Shown here one piece after another: positions 1-9,660 of a stretch of 64,000 nucleotides of DNA. Under the pieces are notes generated by a model, which searched no databases, was not told the origin of the DNA, and saw nothing but the letters and a program-made list of their open reading frames with translations. Positions within the stretch are counted from its first letter, which is position 1, and each line of letters begins with the position of its first letter. This DNA comes from Putridiphycobacter roseus. GTDB lineage: Bacteria > Bacteroidota > Bacteroidia > Flavobacteriales_D > Crocinitomicaceae. The position numbers and the translations under genes were made by a program. Where the stretch lies: the NCBI RefSeq assembly GCF_003234935.1, contig NZ_QKSB01000001.1:1-64000 (forward strand). The letters run 5' to 3'.

Positions 1-1596
1 ATTGTTGAAACGAATTTAGGCTGTACCGATACCGCCGCCCAAACCATTACCATTCATCCGAGTCCAGTTGTCGATTTTTCAATCAATGGCAACTGCCTAG
101 TTGAAAGAACTGTGCTTAACGATTTAACAACAATTGCAGGAACTAGTTCTATTGACAGCATTCACTGGCAATTTGGAGACAATACTTTTGGGATTGATTC
201 CATTGAAAATCATATTTATAATAATACGGGTTCTTATTCCATCCAACTTTTTGCCCAGTCGGACCAAGGGTGTGCGGATAGCTTGGTGCAGACTGTTTTT
301 GTCAATCCAAATCCAATAGCAGATTTTAGCATTACAGATACTTGTGTGTTTCAGTCCATTAATTTAAACAATAATTCCAATATTGCTTTAGGCACCATTA
401 CCAATAACGAATGGGATTTTGGGGACAATACTACAAGCGCTTTATTTGAACCTGGTCACACTTTCAACCAAGCAGGGAATTACAATGTTCGGTTGGTAGC
501 AATCTCAGATTCTGCTTGTACCGATACCAGCACTTTAAACATCACCATTCACCCGCAACCTGTCGCGGATTTTACTTTTACTTCTTCTTGCTTTAACGCA
601 TCTTTTTTTGATGCGTCTAATATTTCGAGTGGAAATATCAATGATTACGCATGGGACTTTGGTGACATAGGTACAGCGAGTATTCAAAACCCAAACCATG
701 TTTATACTGCCAATGGTAATTATACGGTCAGTTTACAAATCACCAGTGGTTTTGGTTGTGTACACGACACCAGTAAAAGCATTGCCATTTTCAATAATTT
801 TACGGCAGATTTTGTTTTGTCTAATTCACAAATTTGCAGCGGGGATTGCATTCAGTTTTCTGATTCCTCCACAGCACATACAGGTGGAACTTACACTTGG
901 GCATTTTCAGATGGACAGACTTCTAACTTGAAAAATCCATTGGTCTGTTTTCAAAATTCAGATGAAATTCCTTTAGGAATAGATGTGCAATACAAAGTCG
1001 AGACCCACTCAGGTTGTGTGGATTCCATTACTTATACCAATTACATTCAAGTCTATCCTCGTCCCACCGCTTATTTCACTTACACTCCTGAAGACCCCAG
1101 CATTTCAAATCCATATTTAGTCTTTCAAAATCAATCCACCAATGCGGGTTCATTTACATGGAACTTCGGAGACAATGAAACTTCTGCGGTAGTCAGTCCG
1201 AGTCATGTGTACCCAGAAATTGCCAAGGAATACAGTGTGGTGTTAACCGCTTACGACCAGTCCGCCAATTGTCACGATACTTACCAAACAACCATTAGCA
1301 TTGCAGATGAAATTTTGTTTTTTATCCCCAATGCCTTTTCCCCAAACTCAGGCAATATCAACAATACTTTTCAACCTGAATTTACTTCGGGAGTAGACAT
1401 CTACAACTTTAGGATGCAATTGTATAACCGTTGGGGAGAAATTGTCTTTGAGACCCAAGACCCAAACATAGGTTGGGACGGACAATACCAAAACCAATTT
1501 GTCGCCGAAGCAGCCTACGTTTGGAAAATCGACTTCACCGAAACCATGTCGGATAAGAAGCATACTTATTCGGGCTATGTGACGGTGGTTAGATAA
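1..1596 (+). CDS. PKD-repeat surface protein with type B T9SS sorting domain (5' partial)
   Basis: The reading frame is open from the first base, so the gene starts upstream of the window; the GTG at 112 is an internal codon. About 530 codons are visible. Five PKD-like domains are marked by the motifs QFGDN, WDFGDN, WDFGD, WAFSDG and WNFGDN, with paired cysteines between them. The last 90 or so residues (from FFIPNAFSPN, through LYNRWGE and WDG, to the end) match the gliding-motility-associated C-terminal domain, a type B signal for type IX secretion. The protein is therefore probably exported across the outer membrane and displayed or released. PKD repeats usually serve as spacers or adhesive modules, and no enzymatic domain is visible in this part. 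What lies upstream, such as a signal peptide or catalytic domain, cannot be judged. Confidence 0.88.
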   Translation: MVETNLGCTDTAAQTITIHPSPVVDFSINGNCLVERTVLNDLTTIAGTSSIDSIHWQFGDNTFGIDSIENHIYNNTGSYSIQLFAQSDQGCADSLVQTVFVNPNPIADFSITDTCVFQSINLNNNSNIALGTITNNEWDFGDNTTSALFEPGHTFNQAGNYNVRLVAISDSACTDTSTLNITIHPQPVADFTFTSSCFNASFFDASNISSGNINDYAWDFGDIGTASIQNPNHVYTANGNYTVSLQITSGFGCVHDTSKSIAIFNNFTADFVLSNSQICSGDCIQFSDSSTAHTGGTYTWAFSDGQTSNLKNPLVCFQNSDEIPLGIDVQYKVETHSGCVDSITYTNYIQVYPRPTAYFTYTPEDPSISNPYLVFQNQSTNAGSFTWNFGDNETSAVVSPSHVYPEIAKEYSVVLTAYDQSANCHDTYQTTISIADEILFFIPNAFSPNSGNINNTFQPEFTSGVDIYNFRMQLYNRWGEIVFETQDPNIGWDGQYQNQFVAEAAYVWKIDFTETMSDKKHTYSGYVTVVR

Positions 1597-1772
1597 CTAG
1601 ATACTTTACAATAGAAACTAGACTTAAGATCATAGTCTTTATTCTCATTTTCCGAAAACCAAAACCTCATATTCCAACCACCAAAAAGCTAACGGCTCAT
1701 GGCTAAAAACTAACCGCTAAATTAACTTCTTTATAAAAAATCTAAGGGCTAAATACCAAAAGCTTCTTCGTT

Positions 1773-4376
1773 CTAAAACTTCACCATTTTATGAATTGCT
1801 TTTTCATTCACTTGAATAAAATAAATACCGCTACTCCACTCCCTCGTATTGATTTTCATTTTAAACGCATTGCAACTTTCTTCTTGATAAATTAATTGTC
1901 CATTTACTTGATAGATAAGAATAGTATGAATCATTTCTTCCTCATGCAGCGTAACATTTACCTCATCAGTAAAAGGACTTGGATAGATTGCTAAGTTAAG
2001 TTGATTAACACTTTCAATTCCTGTTGACAAAACATTTTCAAGCGCATTATAAATGGTAAAATCATCAAAAGAAAAGCCTTCAAAATTTGCATTTGAATAT
2101 GAGCTTTGTTGGTTACTATAATCAGTATTCATATTGAACCTAAAATAAACCGTACTTTGATTTAAAAAAAATGAATTGTGATCTATATTAATGAGAATCT
2201 CCTCTTGTTGCCAATTTCCATTCATATCTCCATCATACAAAGCCGCTCCTTCTGGCTGAAAACCATTGCTAGCTGACTTATTAGAATAAGTACTGTTTGA
2301 TGCTGGTCCACCCGGCTTTGTTAATTTACCGCACAAGGGAGACCAATTCAATCCATCAGTTGAGACTTCGAATTGAACATAATCAAAACTGCGTTCCAAG
2401 TCCCATTTTGTGTAAAATTGGATATGTACATTACTGGAAACACTCAAATCAAAAGAATTATTTAATTGAATGGATTTAGATTGATTGGCCAAATAAGGCG
2501 CCGTATTTGTGGATGAAATAGCTTGACTTCCTGAAAAAGCATCAGGACTTAAATACCAACTGCCACCGTATTCCGTCCAATTGGTTAACCCAACAAAATC
2601 TGGATCATCTTTAAATATAATGCTTGGTTTATAAACCTGCGTAATGGTAGATTCAAACAATAGGCTATCAGATCCATAGTTGTTTGTTAAAGTGACCAGG
2701 TATTGAATGGTATCATTGATTTGAATATTGGGATCTAAAATAAAATTTATCCCAACTTCACTTTGCTCCAAAACATTCATCCCGCTAATTATTACTGGAG
2801 GACCAACTGACAATACATTTGAAGATAAAGGATTTACAGTTACGGTAAAAACACCTTGTGTTTGGCCCAGATTTTCTATTCCAAAAAACAGGGAATCATT
2901 CATGGCATCCACAGCAAGCTTATTTAAATCGTGCAATTTTGCATAGGTACCGGAATAATAAGCTGCCAAAAAATTCATTCGCATGGCCCTTTTGGCAATG
3001 TGAACAAAATTTGATGGTGTAGGCCAAAAACCACCCTCGTTACTATTTCCATTTTCAGGTGTCCAAGCCAAAGTATGCTTGCCCGACCCCACTCCAGTAG
3101 CGGTTCCATTTGCACTCACACCTGCTACACCTCCTTGCATCCAATCATTCATATTGCCACTGTTTAAAGCGCTAATGGAGGAACTGGGTCCGTATGCATA
3201 GCGATTATAAAAACTCATATCGTGACTATATTTAGCGTATTCAGCTGCTCTTGGATTTGGAATAGCTGTTCCCGCATAAGCATGCAGCATGGCATTTTTA
3301 TAACTGTGGTGATTCAATGATAATTTAAAATCATGTTGTAAGAAAAAATCACGCATGATTTGTGTTTCATTTTCAGAAAAAGGAGCAGTCCCCATATAAG
3401 TTGCATTGCAAGGTGAAGTGGACGACCCACCATTCCCCCAATAATAAGCTGAATTTCTATTTAAATCAATGCCATCAGAGAATTGGCCACAAGCATTTCC
3501 CCCATTCATATTTTTTCTCTGCATGCCTCCTCCATTTGGGCTTTGCGCTTCATTGTATAAAAAACCATCAGGATTAAAAACTGGAATAAAGAACAAGGCT
3601 TGGTTATTTAATAAATATTGAATACTTTCATCACTGTCATAATGTTCTAACAAATACCACATATAATACAATAATTGCATCACTGAGCTTGCTTCACGAC
3701 AATGAATTAAAGATTGGTATAAGGCTTCGGGTTCATTGGGTTCATCTACATCTGGGTTATCAGAAATCCGTACATAATAAATAGTATTGCCTTGTATGGT
3801 GGTTTGATTTATAGGTGAGGCATCCAATTTTAATGAGATTAAATTTGGGTATTGTGCCCGCATTTCATCCAACTCCTGCATTACTTGGGCATTGGTTAAA
3901 CAACCACCAAATGAATTTGGGGAATTTTGCGGGTTTAGGTGCCAGTTTGAAGGTACGTCCCAATCAATTTCATCACAGCTATTATACTGTCCAACATTTT
4001 TTAATACACTTTGTCCTTTAATGCCTTGATTTAATTTCATTTTCTCCAATTCAAGCCTGGCTTGGGGTAAATTTTCTACTGCTCTGTCACTATAATATTG
4101 CGTAAGATCCGGGATTATTATTTGATAGTTTATCTGATGATTCGATAATTCAGCCAACTCAACTTCATTCAATTCAATAAAAATACTGTCTTGCTTTAAA
4201 GTGGCTCCACAACTTAAATCAATACCTAAATGATGCAATGTTTCTAAAACCTCATTAGCAGCTAGACTGATTCCGACCCTTTGATAAATGGGTGGTCTTA
4301 AAGCATCATCTTTCAAGCTTTGCGCAAAACCATTAAAACTAAGCAATAAGAAAAACAACAGAACAGAACGAATCAT
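1773..4376 (-). CDS. secreted M14 zinc carboxypeptidase with T9SS sorting domain
   Basis: An 867-residue secreted metallopeptidase. Residues 1-19 form a signal peptide ending GFAQ. The M14 catalytic domain spans roughly residues 170-470. Zinc ligands are H225 and E228 (motif HCRE) and H357 (motif HHSY), substrate contacts lie in DLNRN (304-308), and the catalytic glutamate is E441 in TPENG. A central beta-rich region follows. From about residue 670 a stretch resembles the jelly-roll modules common in secreted peptidases. Residues 790-867 form a type A T9SS sorting domain beginning near YPSPF and ending in a basic MVKF tail. The family removes C-terminal residues from peptides, so extracellular protein degradation is the likely role. 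It is read alone on the minus strand, divergent from the small glycine-rich gene at 4.7 kb. Confidence 0.9.
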   Translation of the reverse strand: MIRSVLLFFLLLSFNGFAQSLKDDALRPPIYQRVGISLAANEVLETLHHLGIDLSCGATLKQDSIFIELNEVELAELSNHQINYQIIIPDLTQYYSDRAVENLPQARLELEKMKLNQGIKGQSVLKNVGQYNSCDEIDWDVPSNWHLNPQNSPNSFGGCLTNAQVMQELDEMRAQYPNLISLKLDASPINQTTIQGNTIYYVRISDNPDVDEPNEPEALYQSLIHCREASSVMQLLYYMWYLLEHYDSDESIQYLLNNQALFFIPVFNPDGFLYNEAQSPNGGGMQRKNMNGGNACGQFSDGIDLNRNSAYYWGNGGSSTSPCNATYMGTAPFSENETQIMRDFFLQHDFKLSLNHHSYKNAMLHAYAGTAIPNPRAAEYAKYSHDMSFYNRYAYGPSSSISALNSGNMNDWMQGGVAGVSANGTATGVGSGKHTLAWTPENGNSNEGGFWPTPSNFVHIAKRAMRMNFLAAYYSGTYAKLHDLNKLAVDAMNDSLFFGIENLGQTQGVFTVTVNPLSSNVLSVGPPVIISGMNVLEQSEVGINFILDPNIQINDTIQYLVTLTNNYGSDSLLFESTITQVYKPSIIFKDDPDFVGLTNWTEYGGSWYLSPDAFSGSQAISSTNTAPYLANQSKSIQLNNSFDLSVSSNVHIQFYTKWDLERSFDYVQFEVSTDGLNWSPLCGKLTKPGGPASNSTYSNKSASNGFQPEGAALYDGDMNGNWQQEEILINIDHNSFFLNQSTVYFRFNMNTDYSNQQSSYSNANFEGFSFDDFTIYNALENVLSTGIESVNQLNLAIYPSPFTDEVNVTLHEEEMIHTILIYQVNGQLIYQEESCNAFKMKINTREWSSGIYFIQVNEKAIHKMVKF

Positions 4377-4687
4377 AGCATAACTATTTAATAGTGTATG
4401 GTCTAAGTTAACAATAATTATTTGAAGTCAATTATCTAAAATTGATCCATTAAGAAGTAATATTGTATTAAGATAACTTGCTTTTTTGATTACTTAATTA
4501 ATGTCAACTAAAGACTTATACAAAAAAGAATATTTTAAAATAGAACAAAACAAGACATTAGTCAGTCAGCACATAAAACCCCATTAACCCACTCATGAAA
4601 AACAGTTTACATATTTGGAGTTTAAATTTAAATTATATAACTTAGTATTGAATTCAAAAAACCATTTTATGAAAAAGTACATCTTTA

Positions 4688-5107
4688 ATGTCTTGTGTCT
4701 TGTACCAAGAAAATAAAGCTTTTAGTCAAGTTTTAGATTTGAAAGTAATTAATAAATGTGAACTTTCAATCTCGGTAACAGTATTAGTAATTAAAGATTG
4801 CCCTGGAAATCAAAATTATTCGAATTATGTATTTCAACAATTTACGGTCCCTGGTTTTTCTGCTATAAATTTACAAGCGTTCTATGCGAATGATCCTTCC
4901 GCACATTGGGTAAGTGCAACCGCTCAATATATTGTACCCGGTGGTCAATCACCATGGGTGGTAACTACAACACCAACAATGTTTTGTGTAGGAAATAATT
5001 GGAATTGGGGTAATGGGTCTGGAGGTGGCATGTCTGGAGGTGGCATGTCTGGAAACTGGTATTATCCTCCAAATGGATGGGATGTTCAACTTGTATTTAA
5101 GTGTTAA
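4688..5107 (+). pseudogene. small secreted glycine-rich protein, probably frameshifted in its signal peptide
   Basis: No family is recognised. The frame that codes for most of the protein opens at ATG 4688 (139 residues) and contains KAFSQ, a typical end of a Bacteroidota signal peptide, but lacks the start of one. A convincing start, reading MKKYIFNVLCLV, lies in another frame at 4669 and runs into a stop after 15 codons. The two halves join into a normal signal peptide if one base is skipped between about 4685 and 4710. This could be a real inactivating frameshift or a sequencing error. The mature part has several cysteines and ends with a Gly/Ser/Met linker encoded by a 15-bp tandem repeat, then a Trp-rich end finishing in FKC. 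It lies 10 bp upstream of a leucine-rich-repeat gene and is probably co-transcribed with it. Confidence 0.5.
5018..5053 (+). repeat. 15-bp tandem repeat, about 2.4 copies
   Basis: The unit TCTGGAGGTGGCATG occurs at 5018-5032 and 5033-5047, followed by a partial third copy. It encodes SGGGM in the small glycine-rich protein. Being a multiple of three, copy-number change would alter linker length without changing frame. Confidence 0.9.
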
Positions 5108-5117
5108 TTTTTATTTT

Positions 5118-6452
5118 ATGAAAAAAATATTTGCCAAATTAATTATCTTCCTATTCCTCTTGGGTAATTGTTTTACACTTAAAAGTCAATACACAAGTAT
5201 TCCAGATGGCTCATTCGAAATTTACCTCATCAACTTAAACATTGATTCAGGTCCAATTGCTGATGGACAAATTCTAAACTCAAATGCTGAAGCCATAGAC
5301 TCACTTTCTATCTCCTCCCAATTCATTAGTGATTTAACAGGATTAGAAGCATTTACTAATTTAAGGTATCTTCAAATCAATACATATTTTGGCAGTACAT
5401 TACCCATTCACACCATGGACTCACTGAATGAGTTATACCTTAATTTCGTGTCGGTCAATAACCCTAATTTAAGCCAAAACACAAACCTTAAAAAAATTCA
5501 ATTTACAAACTCCTCAATAGATACCTTAGTGATTACCAATAATACAAATTTAGAATATATAGGACTTGGCAGTTTAAATTGCAAATCCATTGACTTTAGC
5601 CAAAACGCGAATTTAGAAATATTATTAATTCAAAATGTCAGCATGGACAGTATTGACATCACTTCGAATCAGAACTTAATTAAATTAGTATGTTCAGATT
5701 CTTTAAATGAAATTAACTTGACACAAAACCATCTTTTAAGATATGTTACGCTTGAGAATAACTTCATAAGTGAAATAGACCTGAGTCAAAATTCGAAAAT
5801 CAAAAGCTTAAATTTATTTAAAAACCAAATTGATTCCATTGACCTCAGTTTTCAAGACTCCTTAACCCTACTTGGATTAAAAAAAAACAATTTAACTAAA
5901 TTAGATGTCTCTAATTTAAATTTTTTAGAATCTTTAGACTGCGACTCTAACCATATTAAAATACTAAATCTTCAACACAATCCTGTTTTAAGATGGATTA
6001 ATTGTGCCAGTAATAATTTAGAGCAATTGAATGTACAAAATGGTAATAACCATGCGATTTTAATTGATTATGAGTTTGACACAAGAGACAACCCTAATTT
6101 AACTTGTATTCAAGTGGATAATGTAGCTTTTAGTAATAACACTTGGACAAACAAAGATATTCAATCGTATTTTAGTTTAAATTGCGAATATGACCTTGGT
6201 TTGATGCAAGAAAACTTTACGGATATAAACTTATTTCCAAATCCTAACCATGGGACTTTTCAAGTTAAAATTTCGGGACTGTCTAAGCGAATGGAAATAG
6301 AAATATACAATACCATAGGACAAAAAATTTACCATGAATTTACGGTAAACTCAAATTGCGCGGTTATCGAAACAAATTTAAGTCCTGGTATTTACCTTTT
6401 AAAGCTAAAAGATCAAGCAGGTAATCAATTTTCAACATTCATTGTAGAATAA
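5118..6452 (+). CDS. leucine-rich-repeat secreted protein with T9SS sorting domain
   Basis: Start chosen at ATG 5118 because it begins a clear signal peptide (MKKIFAKLII, then a hydrophobic run to about residue 24). An in-frame ATG at 5013 would run back into the preceding gene. The 444-residue product opens with IPDGSFEIYLI, the usual lead-in of Bacteroidota internalin-like proteins. It then carries about a dozen degenerate leucine-rich repeats (patterns such as LTGLEAFTNLRYL and LLRYVTLENN). The last 75 residues, from NLFPNPNHG to the end, are a type A T9SS sorting domain. It is likely a surface-exposed binding protein; the ligand is unknown. The repeats are asparagine-rich and lack the tight spacing of true internalins. 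A strong bidirectional terminator follows. Confidence 0.82.
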   Translation: MKKIFAKLIIFLFLLGNCFTLKSQYTSIPDGSFEIYLINLNIDSGPIADGQILNSNAEAIDSLSISSQFISDLTGLEAFTNLRYLQINTYFGSTLPIHTMDSLNELYLNFVSVNNPNLSQNTNLKKIQFTNSSIDTLVITNNTNLEYIGLGSLNCKSIDFSQNANLEILLIQNVSMDSIDITSNQNLIKLVCSDSLNEINLTQNHLLRYVTLENNFISEIDLSQNSKIKSLNLFKNQIDSIDLSFQDSLTLLGLKKNNLTKLDVSNLNFLESLDCDSNHIKILNLQHNPVLRWINCASNNLEQLNVQNGNNHAILIDYEFDTRDNPNLTCIQVDNVAFSNNTWTNKDIQSYFSLNCEYDLGLMQENFTDINLFPNPNHGTFQVKISGLSKRMEIEIYNTIGQKIYHEFTVNSNCAVIETNLSPGIYLLKLKDQAGNQFSTFIVE

Positions 6453-6492
6453 TTCTTAAAATTAATGTCTAAAAAAAACAGTACAAATCAAA

Positions 6493-6524
6493 AAAGCTGA
6501 ACAACGACGTCATTGTTCAGCTTT
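6493..6524. terminator. bidirectional intrinsic terminator
   Basis: A perfect 12-bp inverted repeat (AAAGCTGAACAA and its complement) with an 8-base loop sits between two convergent genes, the leucine-rich-repeat protein and pyruvate kinase. A-rich sequence on one side and T-rich on the other give a U-tract in both directions. Confidence 0.85.
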
Positions 6525-6598
6525 AATTAATAATTTTAAGTCTTCTACAGAATATAAATAAACTGTACTTGACACTTTAATATTACGATTTATTACTC

Positions 6599-8026
6599 CT
6601 AATCGATCTGACTCAATTTCACCATATTTGAAGGACCTTTTTCTTCAATAGGAACTGAAGCAATGTTGATGACCAAGTCATTCGCCTTTAAAAAACCATT
6701 TTTCTTTAAGATGTACTTACTATCTGCAATGGTATGATCGGTACTTACCATTTTATCGTAATAAAAAGCACGTACTCCCCACACCAGGTTTAATTGTGTT
6801 AAAATCTGGCGGTTTTCAGTAAATACAAATATATCTGACTTTGGTCTTTGAGAGGAAACTTTATAGGCGGTATACCCTGAAAAAGTCATGGTAATTATAC
6901 CTTTTGCCTCTACCCTTTGTGAAAGTCGAGCGGCATTAAAGCAAATAGAATCAGAAATAAACCGTTCTTGACTTTTTTCTGGCACCTCTTCTTTGTGGTA
7001 AATTTCGTCTGACTTTTCCACTTCCATAACAATCTTGGTCATGGCCTTAATCACTTCTATTGGAAATTTACCTACTGAAGTTTCTCCAGATAACATTACG
7101 GCATCCGCGCCATCTAATACCGCATTAGCGACATCATTTACCTCAGCTCTTGTAGGAGTGACATTTTCAATCATGCTTTCCATCATTTGCGTTGCCACAA
7201 TAGTAGGTTTTGCATATTCACGACATTTACGGATAATCATTTTTTGAATGGTTGGTACTTTTTCCATTGGCACTTCCACCCCTAAATCACCACGCGCTAC
7301 CATTACCGCATCTGTTTGAATGATTATATCATCAATATCCGCAACAGCTTCTGGTTTTTCAATCTTAGCAATCACCTTGGCATTACTAGTATGTTTTGAT
7401 ATGATGTGTTTTAATTCAATAATATCTCTTGCCGAACGCACAAAAGAAAGTCCAATCCAATCGACATTATGTTTTAAAGCAAACTCCAAATCAATTAAAT
7501 CTTTTTCCGTTAAACTAGGTAATGAAATTTTTGTATTGGGTAAGTTCACTCCCTTTTTAGAAGATAATTTACCGCCATGAATTACTTTAGCAGCAACCTC
7601 ATCTTTTTTATTAGAGCTTAATATTTCTAATTCTAATTTACCATCATCCAACAAAACTTTATCCCCTACAGCAACATCTTGTGGAAAGGTTTGATAAGTA
7701 AGATACAATTTTTTCGCTGTACCCATGCATTTCTTAGTCGTGATAATCAATTCTTCGCCATTAATCAAATCGACATGGTTATTTTCTACCTCACCTATTC
7801 TGATTTTTGGACCTTGTAAATCCGCCAATAATGCGACGCTATATCCAAGTTCTTCATTTATTTCACGCACCATGTTCAGGGTATTCAAATGATCTTGATG
7901 GGTACCATGCGAAAAATTTAATCGACATACGTTGGTACCATTTAGAATCATTTCCTTCAATACAGCCTTATCATTAGTAGATGCAGGGCCCATTGTGGCA
8001 ACAATTTTTGTTTTTTTATTAATCAT
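6599..8026 (-). CDS. pyk: pyruvate kinase
   Basis: A full-length 475-residue pyruvate kinase, which transfers phosphate from phosphoenolpyruvate to ADP in the last step of glycolysis. Visible signatures are the N-terminal TKIVATMGPAS, RLNFSHG, the active-site region IAKIEKPEAV with its catalytic lysine, the metal-binding MVARGDLGVEVP, and the stretch ATQMMESM to DGADAVMLSGETSVGKFP. Length fits the bacterial family. It is preceded on the same strand by an IPExxxVDY-family gene only 11 bp away, an arrangement I know from many Bacteroidota genomes, so the two are probably one transcript. Confidence 0.98.
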   Translation of the reverse strand: MINKKTKIVATMGPASTNDKAVLKEMILNGTNVCRLNFSHGTHQDHLNTLNMVREINEELGYSVALLADLQGPKIRIGEVENNHVDLINGEELIITTKKCMGTAKKLYLTYQTFPQDVAVGDKVLLDDGKLELEILSSNKKDEVAAKVIHGGKLSSKKGVNLPNTKISLPSLTEKDLIDLEFALKHNVDWIGLSFVRSARDIIELKHIISKHTSNAKVIAKIEKPEAVADIDDIIIQTDAVMVARGDLGVEVPMEKVPTIQKMIIRKCREYAKPTIVATQMMESMIENVTPTRAEVNDVANAVLDGADAVMLSGETSVGKFPIEVIKAMTKIVMEVEKSDEIYHKEEVPEKSQERFISDSICFNAARLSQRVEAKGIITMTFSGYTAYKVSSQRPKSDIFVFTENRQILTQLNLVWGVRAFYYDKMVSTDHTIADSKYILKKNGFLKANDLVINIASVPIEEKGPSNMVKLSQID

Positions 8027-8037
8027 ATTTATATATT

Positions 8038-8457
8038 TTAAAACAACAAGTTCGCTTTCGACTTCAGTTGTTCGGGGTCATAATTAAATGCGGTTAAAAT
8101 ACAGTCTATTTTTTTTAACCGCGTTAAGAAATCATTAAGTATTAAGTCGTAATTGTCTTTAATTATCAAAAAATAATCGATTTGATCTTGTTCAGGAATC
8201 AATCGCTTATAATTATCAAAGGATAGATTTTTTAATAAATAATAAGATTGAAAAGTCTCCTCATCTGTATACTCATAAAATGAAAAATAGTATTCTCCAT
8301 CTTTTTTATTTTTTAAATAATAATCATCCGACTTACTTAAATTAATCTCTAATGCACTATTCATTGCCCAACATAATCTATAATCAGAATGACTGCAACA
8401 GATTCCGATTAAATCAAAATTGTATTCTTCTTCTAAAAATAACTTATGTTTGGCCAT
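8038..8457 (-). CDS. IPExxxVDY family protein
   Basis: A 139-residue cytoplasmic protein containing IPEQDQIDYFLII (around residues 87-99), which fits the signature that names this Bacteroidota-restricted family. The family's function is not known. The N-terminal half is acidic and aromatic-rich, with no signal peptide or membrane segment. It lies immediately upstream of pyruvate kinase, as it does in many relatives. A TAnnTTTG promoter element lies just upstream of its start, which suggests it leads the operon. Confidence 0.82.
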   Translation of the reverse strand: MAKHKLFLEEEYNFDLIGICCSHSDYRLCWAMNSALEINLSKSDDYYLKNKKDGEYYFSFYEYTDEETFQSYYLLKNLSFDNYKRLIPEQDQIDYFLIIKDNYDLILNDFLTRLKKIDCILTAFNYDPEQLKSKANLLF

Positions 8458-8465
8458 AGACGTAA

Positions 8466-8492
8466 CAAATGTATTAATTTTTATACGTACAA
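8466..8492 (-). promoter_or_regulatory. candidate promoter of the IPExxxVDY-pyk operon
   Basis: Read on the minus strand, TACATTTG (8466-8473) fits the Bacteroidota -7 consensus TAnnTTTG. A TTG that could serve as -33 element (8490-8492) lies 16 bp upstream, slightly shorter than the usual spacing. The -7 element is 8 bp from the start codon. Confidence 0.45.
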
Positions 8493-8552
8493 TAAATTTA
8501 TATGTTTACCATTTAAGTATATTTATGCTTAAATCTTTCACATTTCTACAAA

Positions 8553-9311
8553 ATGATTCTTAAAACGACTAACAATCAAAAATTTGACACTAAAAATGGG
8601 ATTGACATTTCCTTACCCCTTAGTCCAACTTCAGGCGCTTTAGCTTGGTATGTTGCACCTGTAAAAATTTGGCCGGTGACAGGAGATGGATTTATAGGAA
8701 AAGTTACAGAAGGTGGCAGTACCAACTTTAACAACATATTGCTGAATCCACATGGGAATGGCACACATACCGAAAACGTAGGACACATTAGTCGGGAGTT
8801 TTATAGTATCAATGAATCACTCACACAGTTTTTTTACCATGCATTATTAATTACTGTGCAACCTGAATCTTTTAAAAACACCGATTTTGGTGAAAATGAT
8901 TGGATAATCACCAAGGAATTATTAGCAAACCAAATAGGTGATCAAAAAAATTTTGAAGCGATTATCATCAGAACATTGCCTAATGAAGTGGTGAAGAAAA
9001 ATAAAAATTATTCGAATACTAACCCACCTTACTTGACCAAAGACGCCATTGAATACATTAATGCATTAAACATTTTACACTTGTTGATTGATTTACCTTC
9101 TGTTGATCGTGAAAATGACAATGGTAAGTTAATGGCACATCATACTTTTTGGAATTATCCAGACCAACCAAGACTAGATAAAACGATCACAGAATTGATT
9201 TATGTTCCCATTGAAGTGAAGGATGGACCATACATTTTAAACTTGCAAATTATCAGTTTAGAAAACGACGCTTCTCCAAGTAAACCCATTTTATACCCAA
9301 TAGAAAGCTAA
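8553..9311 (+). CDS. cyclase family protein (kynurenine formamidase-like)
   Basis: A 252-residue cytoplasmic protein with the metal-binding signature of the cyclase / kynurenine formamidase superfamily: H67, H72, E74 and H78 in the stretch NPHGNGTHTENVGH. Members hydrolyse N-formylkynurenine or related amides and lactones. The exact substrate cannot be set from sequence, and no tryptophan-degradation genes are visible nearby. It is the first of three closely packed plus-strand genes: its stop codon shares a base with the start of the next gene, so translational coupling is likely. Confidence 0.8.
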   Translation: MILKTTNNQKFDTKNGIDISLPLSPTSGALAWYVAPVKIWPVTGDGFIGKVTEGGSTNFNNILLNPHGNGTHTENVGHISREFYSINESLTQFFYHALLITVQPESFKNTDFGENDWIITKELLANQIGDQKNFEAIIIRTLPNEVVKKNKNYSNTNPPYLTKDAIEYINALNILHLLIDLPSVDRENDNGKLMAHHTFWNYPDQPRLDKTITELIYVPIEVKDGPYILNLQIISLENDASPSKPILYPIES

Positions 9312-9658
9312 TGTTATCAGAATTAGAAACCTTTTTTAGAATGAAAGCAGAACCACAACAATCCTGCTTGTATTTTTTGCGTTCCATCATTACGGGTTTT
9401 CATCCCGAAATAAGGGAAACCTACAAATGGAAATTGCCATTTTATACTTTTGAAGGGAAAATGTTTTGTTATTTATGGATGGATAAAGAAACCGAACATC
9501 CTTATATTTGTTTTACCAGAGGTAACGAGATGGATCACCCAAGCTTGGTGCAAGGAGAAAGAAAGAAAATGAAGGCTTTTTATATTGACCCTTATGAAGA
9601 CATTGACATGGAAACCCTGACCACATTAATGAACACTGCCATTGCATTATACGAATAG
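9311..9658 (+). CDS. DUF1801 (YdhG-like) domain protein
   Basis: A 115-residue protein with the features of the small DUF1801 family: an N-terminal helix, the segment ETYKWKLPFYTFEGK, and a C-terminal half with GNEMDHPSL. No enzymatic function is established for the family. There is no signal peptide, so it is probably cytosolic. It is translationally coupled to the cyclase-family gene upstream and followed after 2 bp by the metal exporter. Confidence 0.72.
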   Translation: MLSELETFFRMKAEPQQSCLYFLRSIITGFHPEIRETYKWKLPFYTFEGKMFCYLWMDKETEHPYICFTRGNEMDHPSLVQGERKKMKAFYIDPYEDIDMETLTTLMNTAIALYE

Positions 9659-9660
9659 AA

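Noticed and set aside
1597..1772. Repeated words such as GCTAACGGCT and GGCTAAAAACTAACCGCT as a hairpin or terminator
   Set aside because: Pairing is short and interrupted and no T-run follows.
4377..4668. RNA gene or riboswitch in the divergent region
   Set aside because: No stable hairpins or conserved motif could be seen; it looks like ordinary AT-rich promoter DNA.
5013..5117. Upstream ATG start of the leucine-rich-repeat protein
   Set aside because: It lies inside the preceding gene and would place the clear signal peptide in the middle of the chain.
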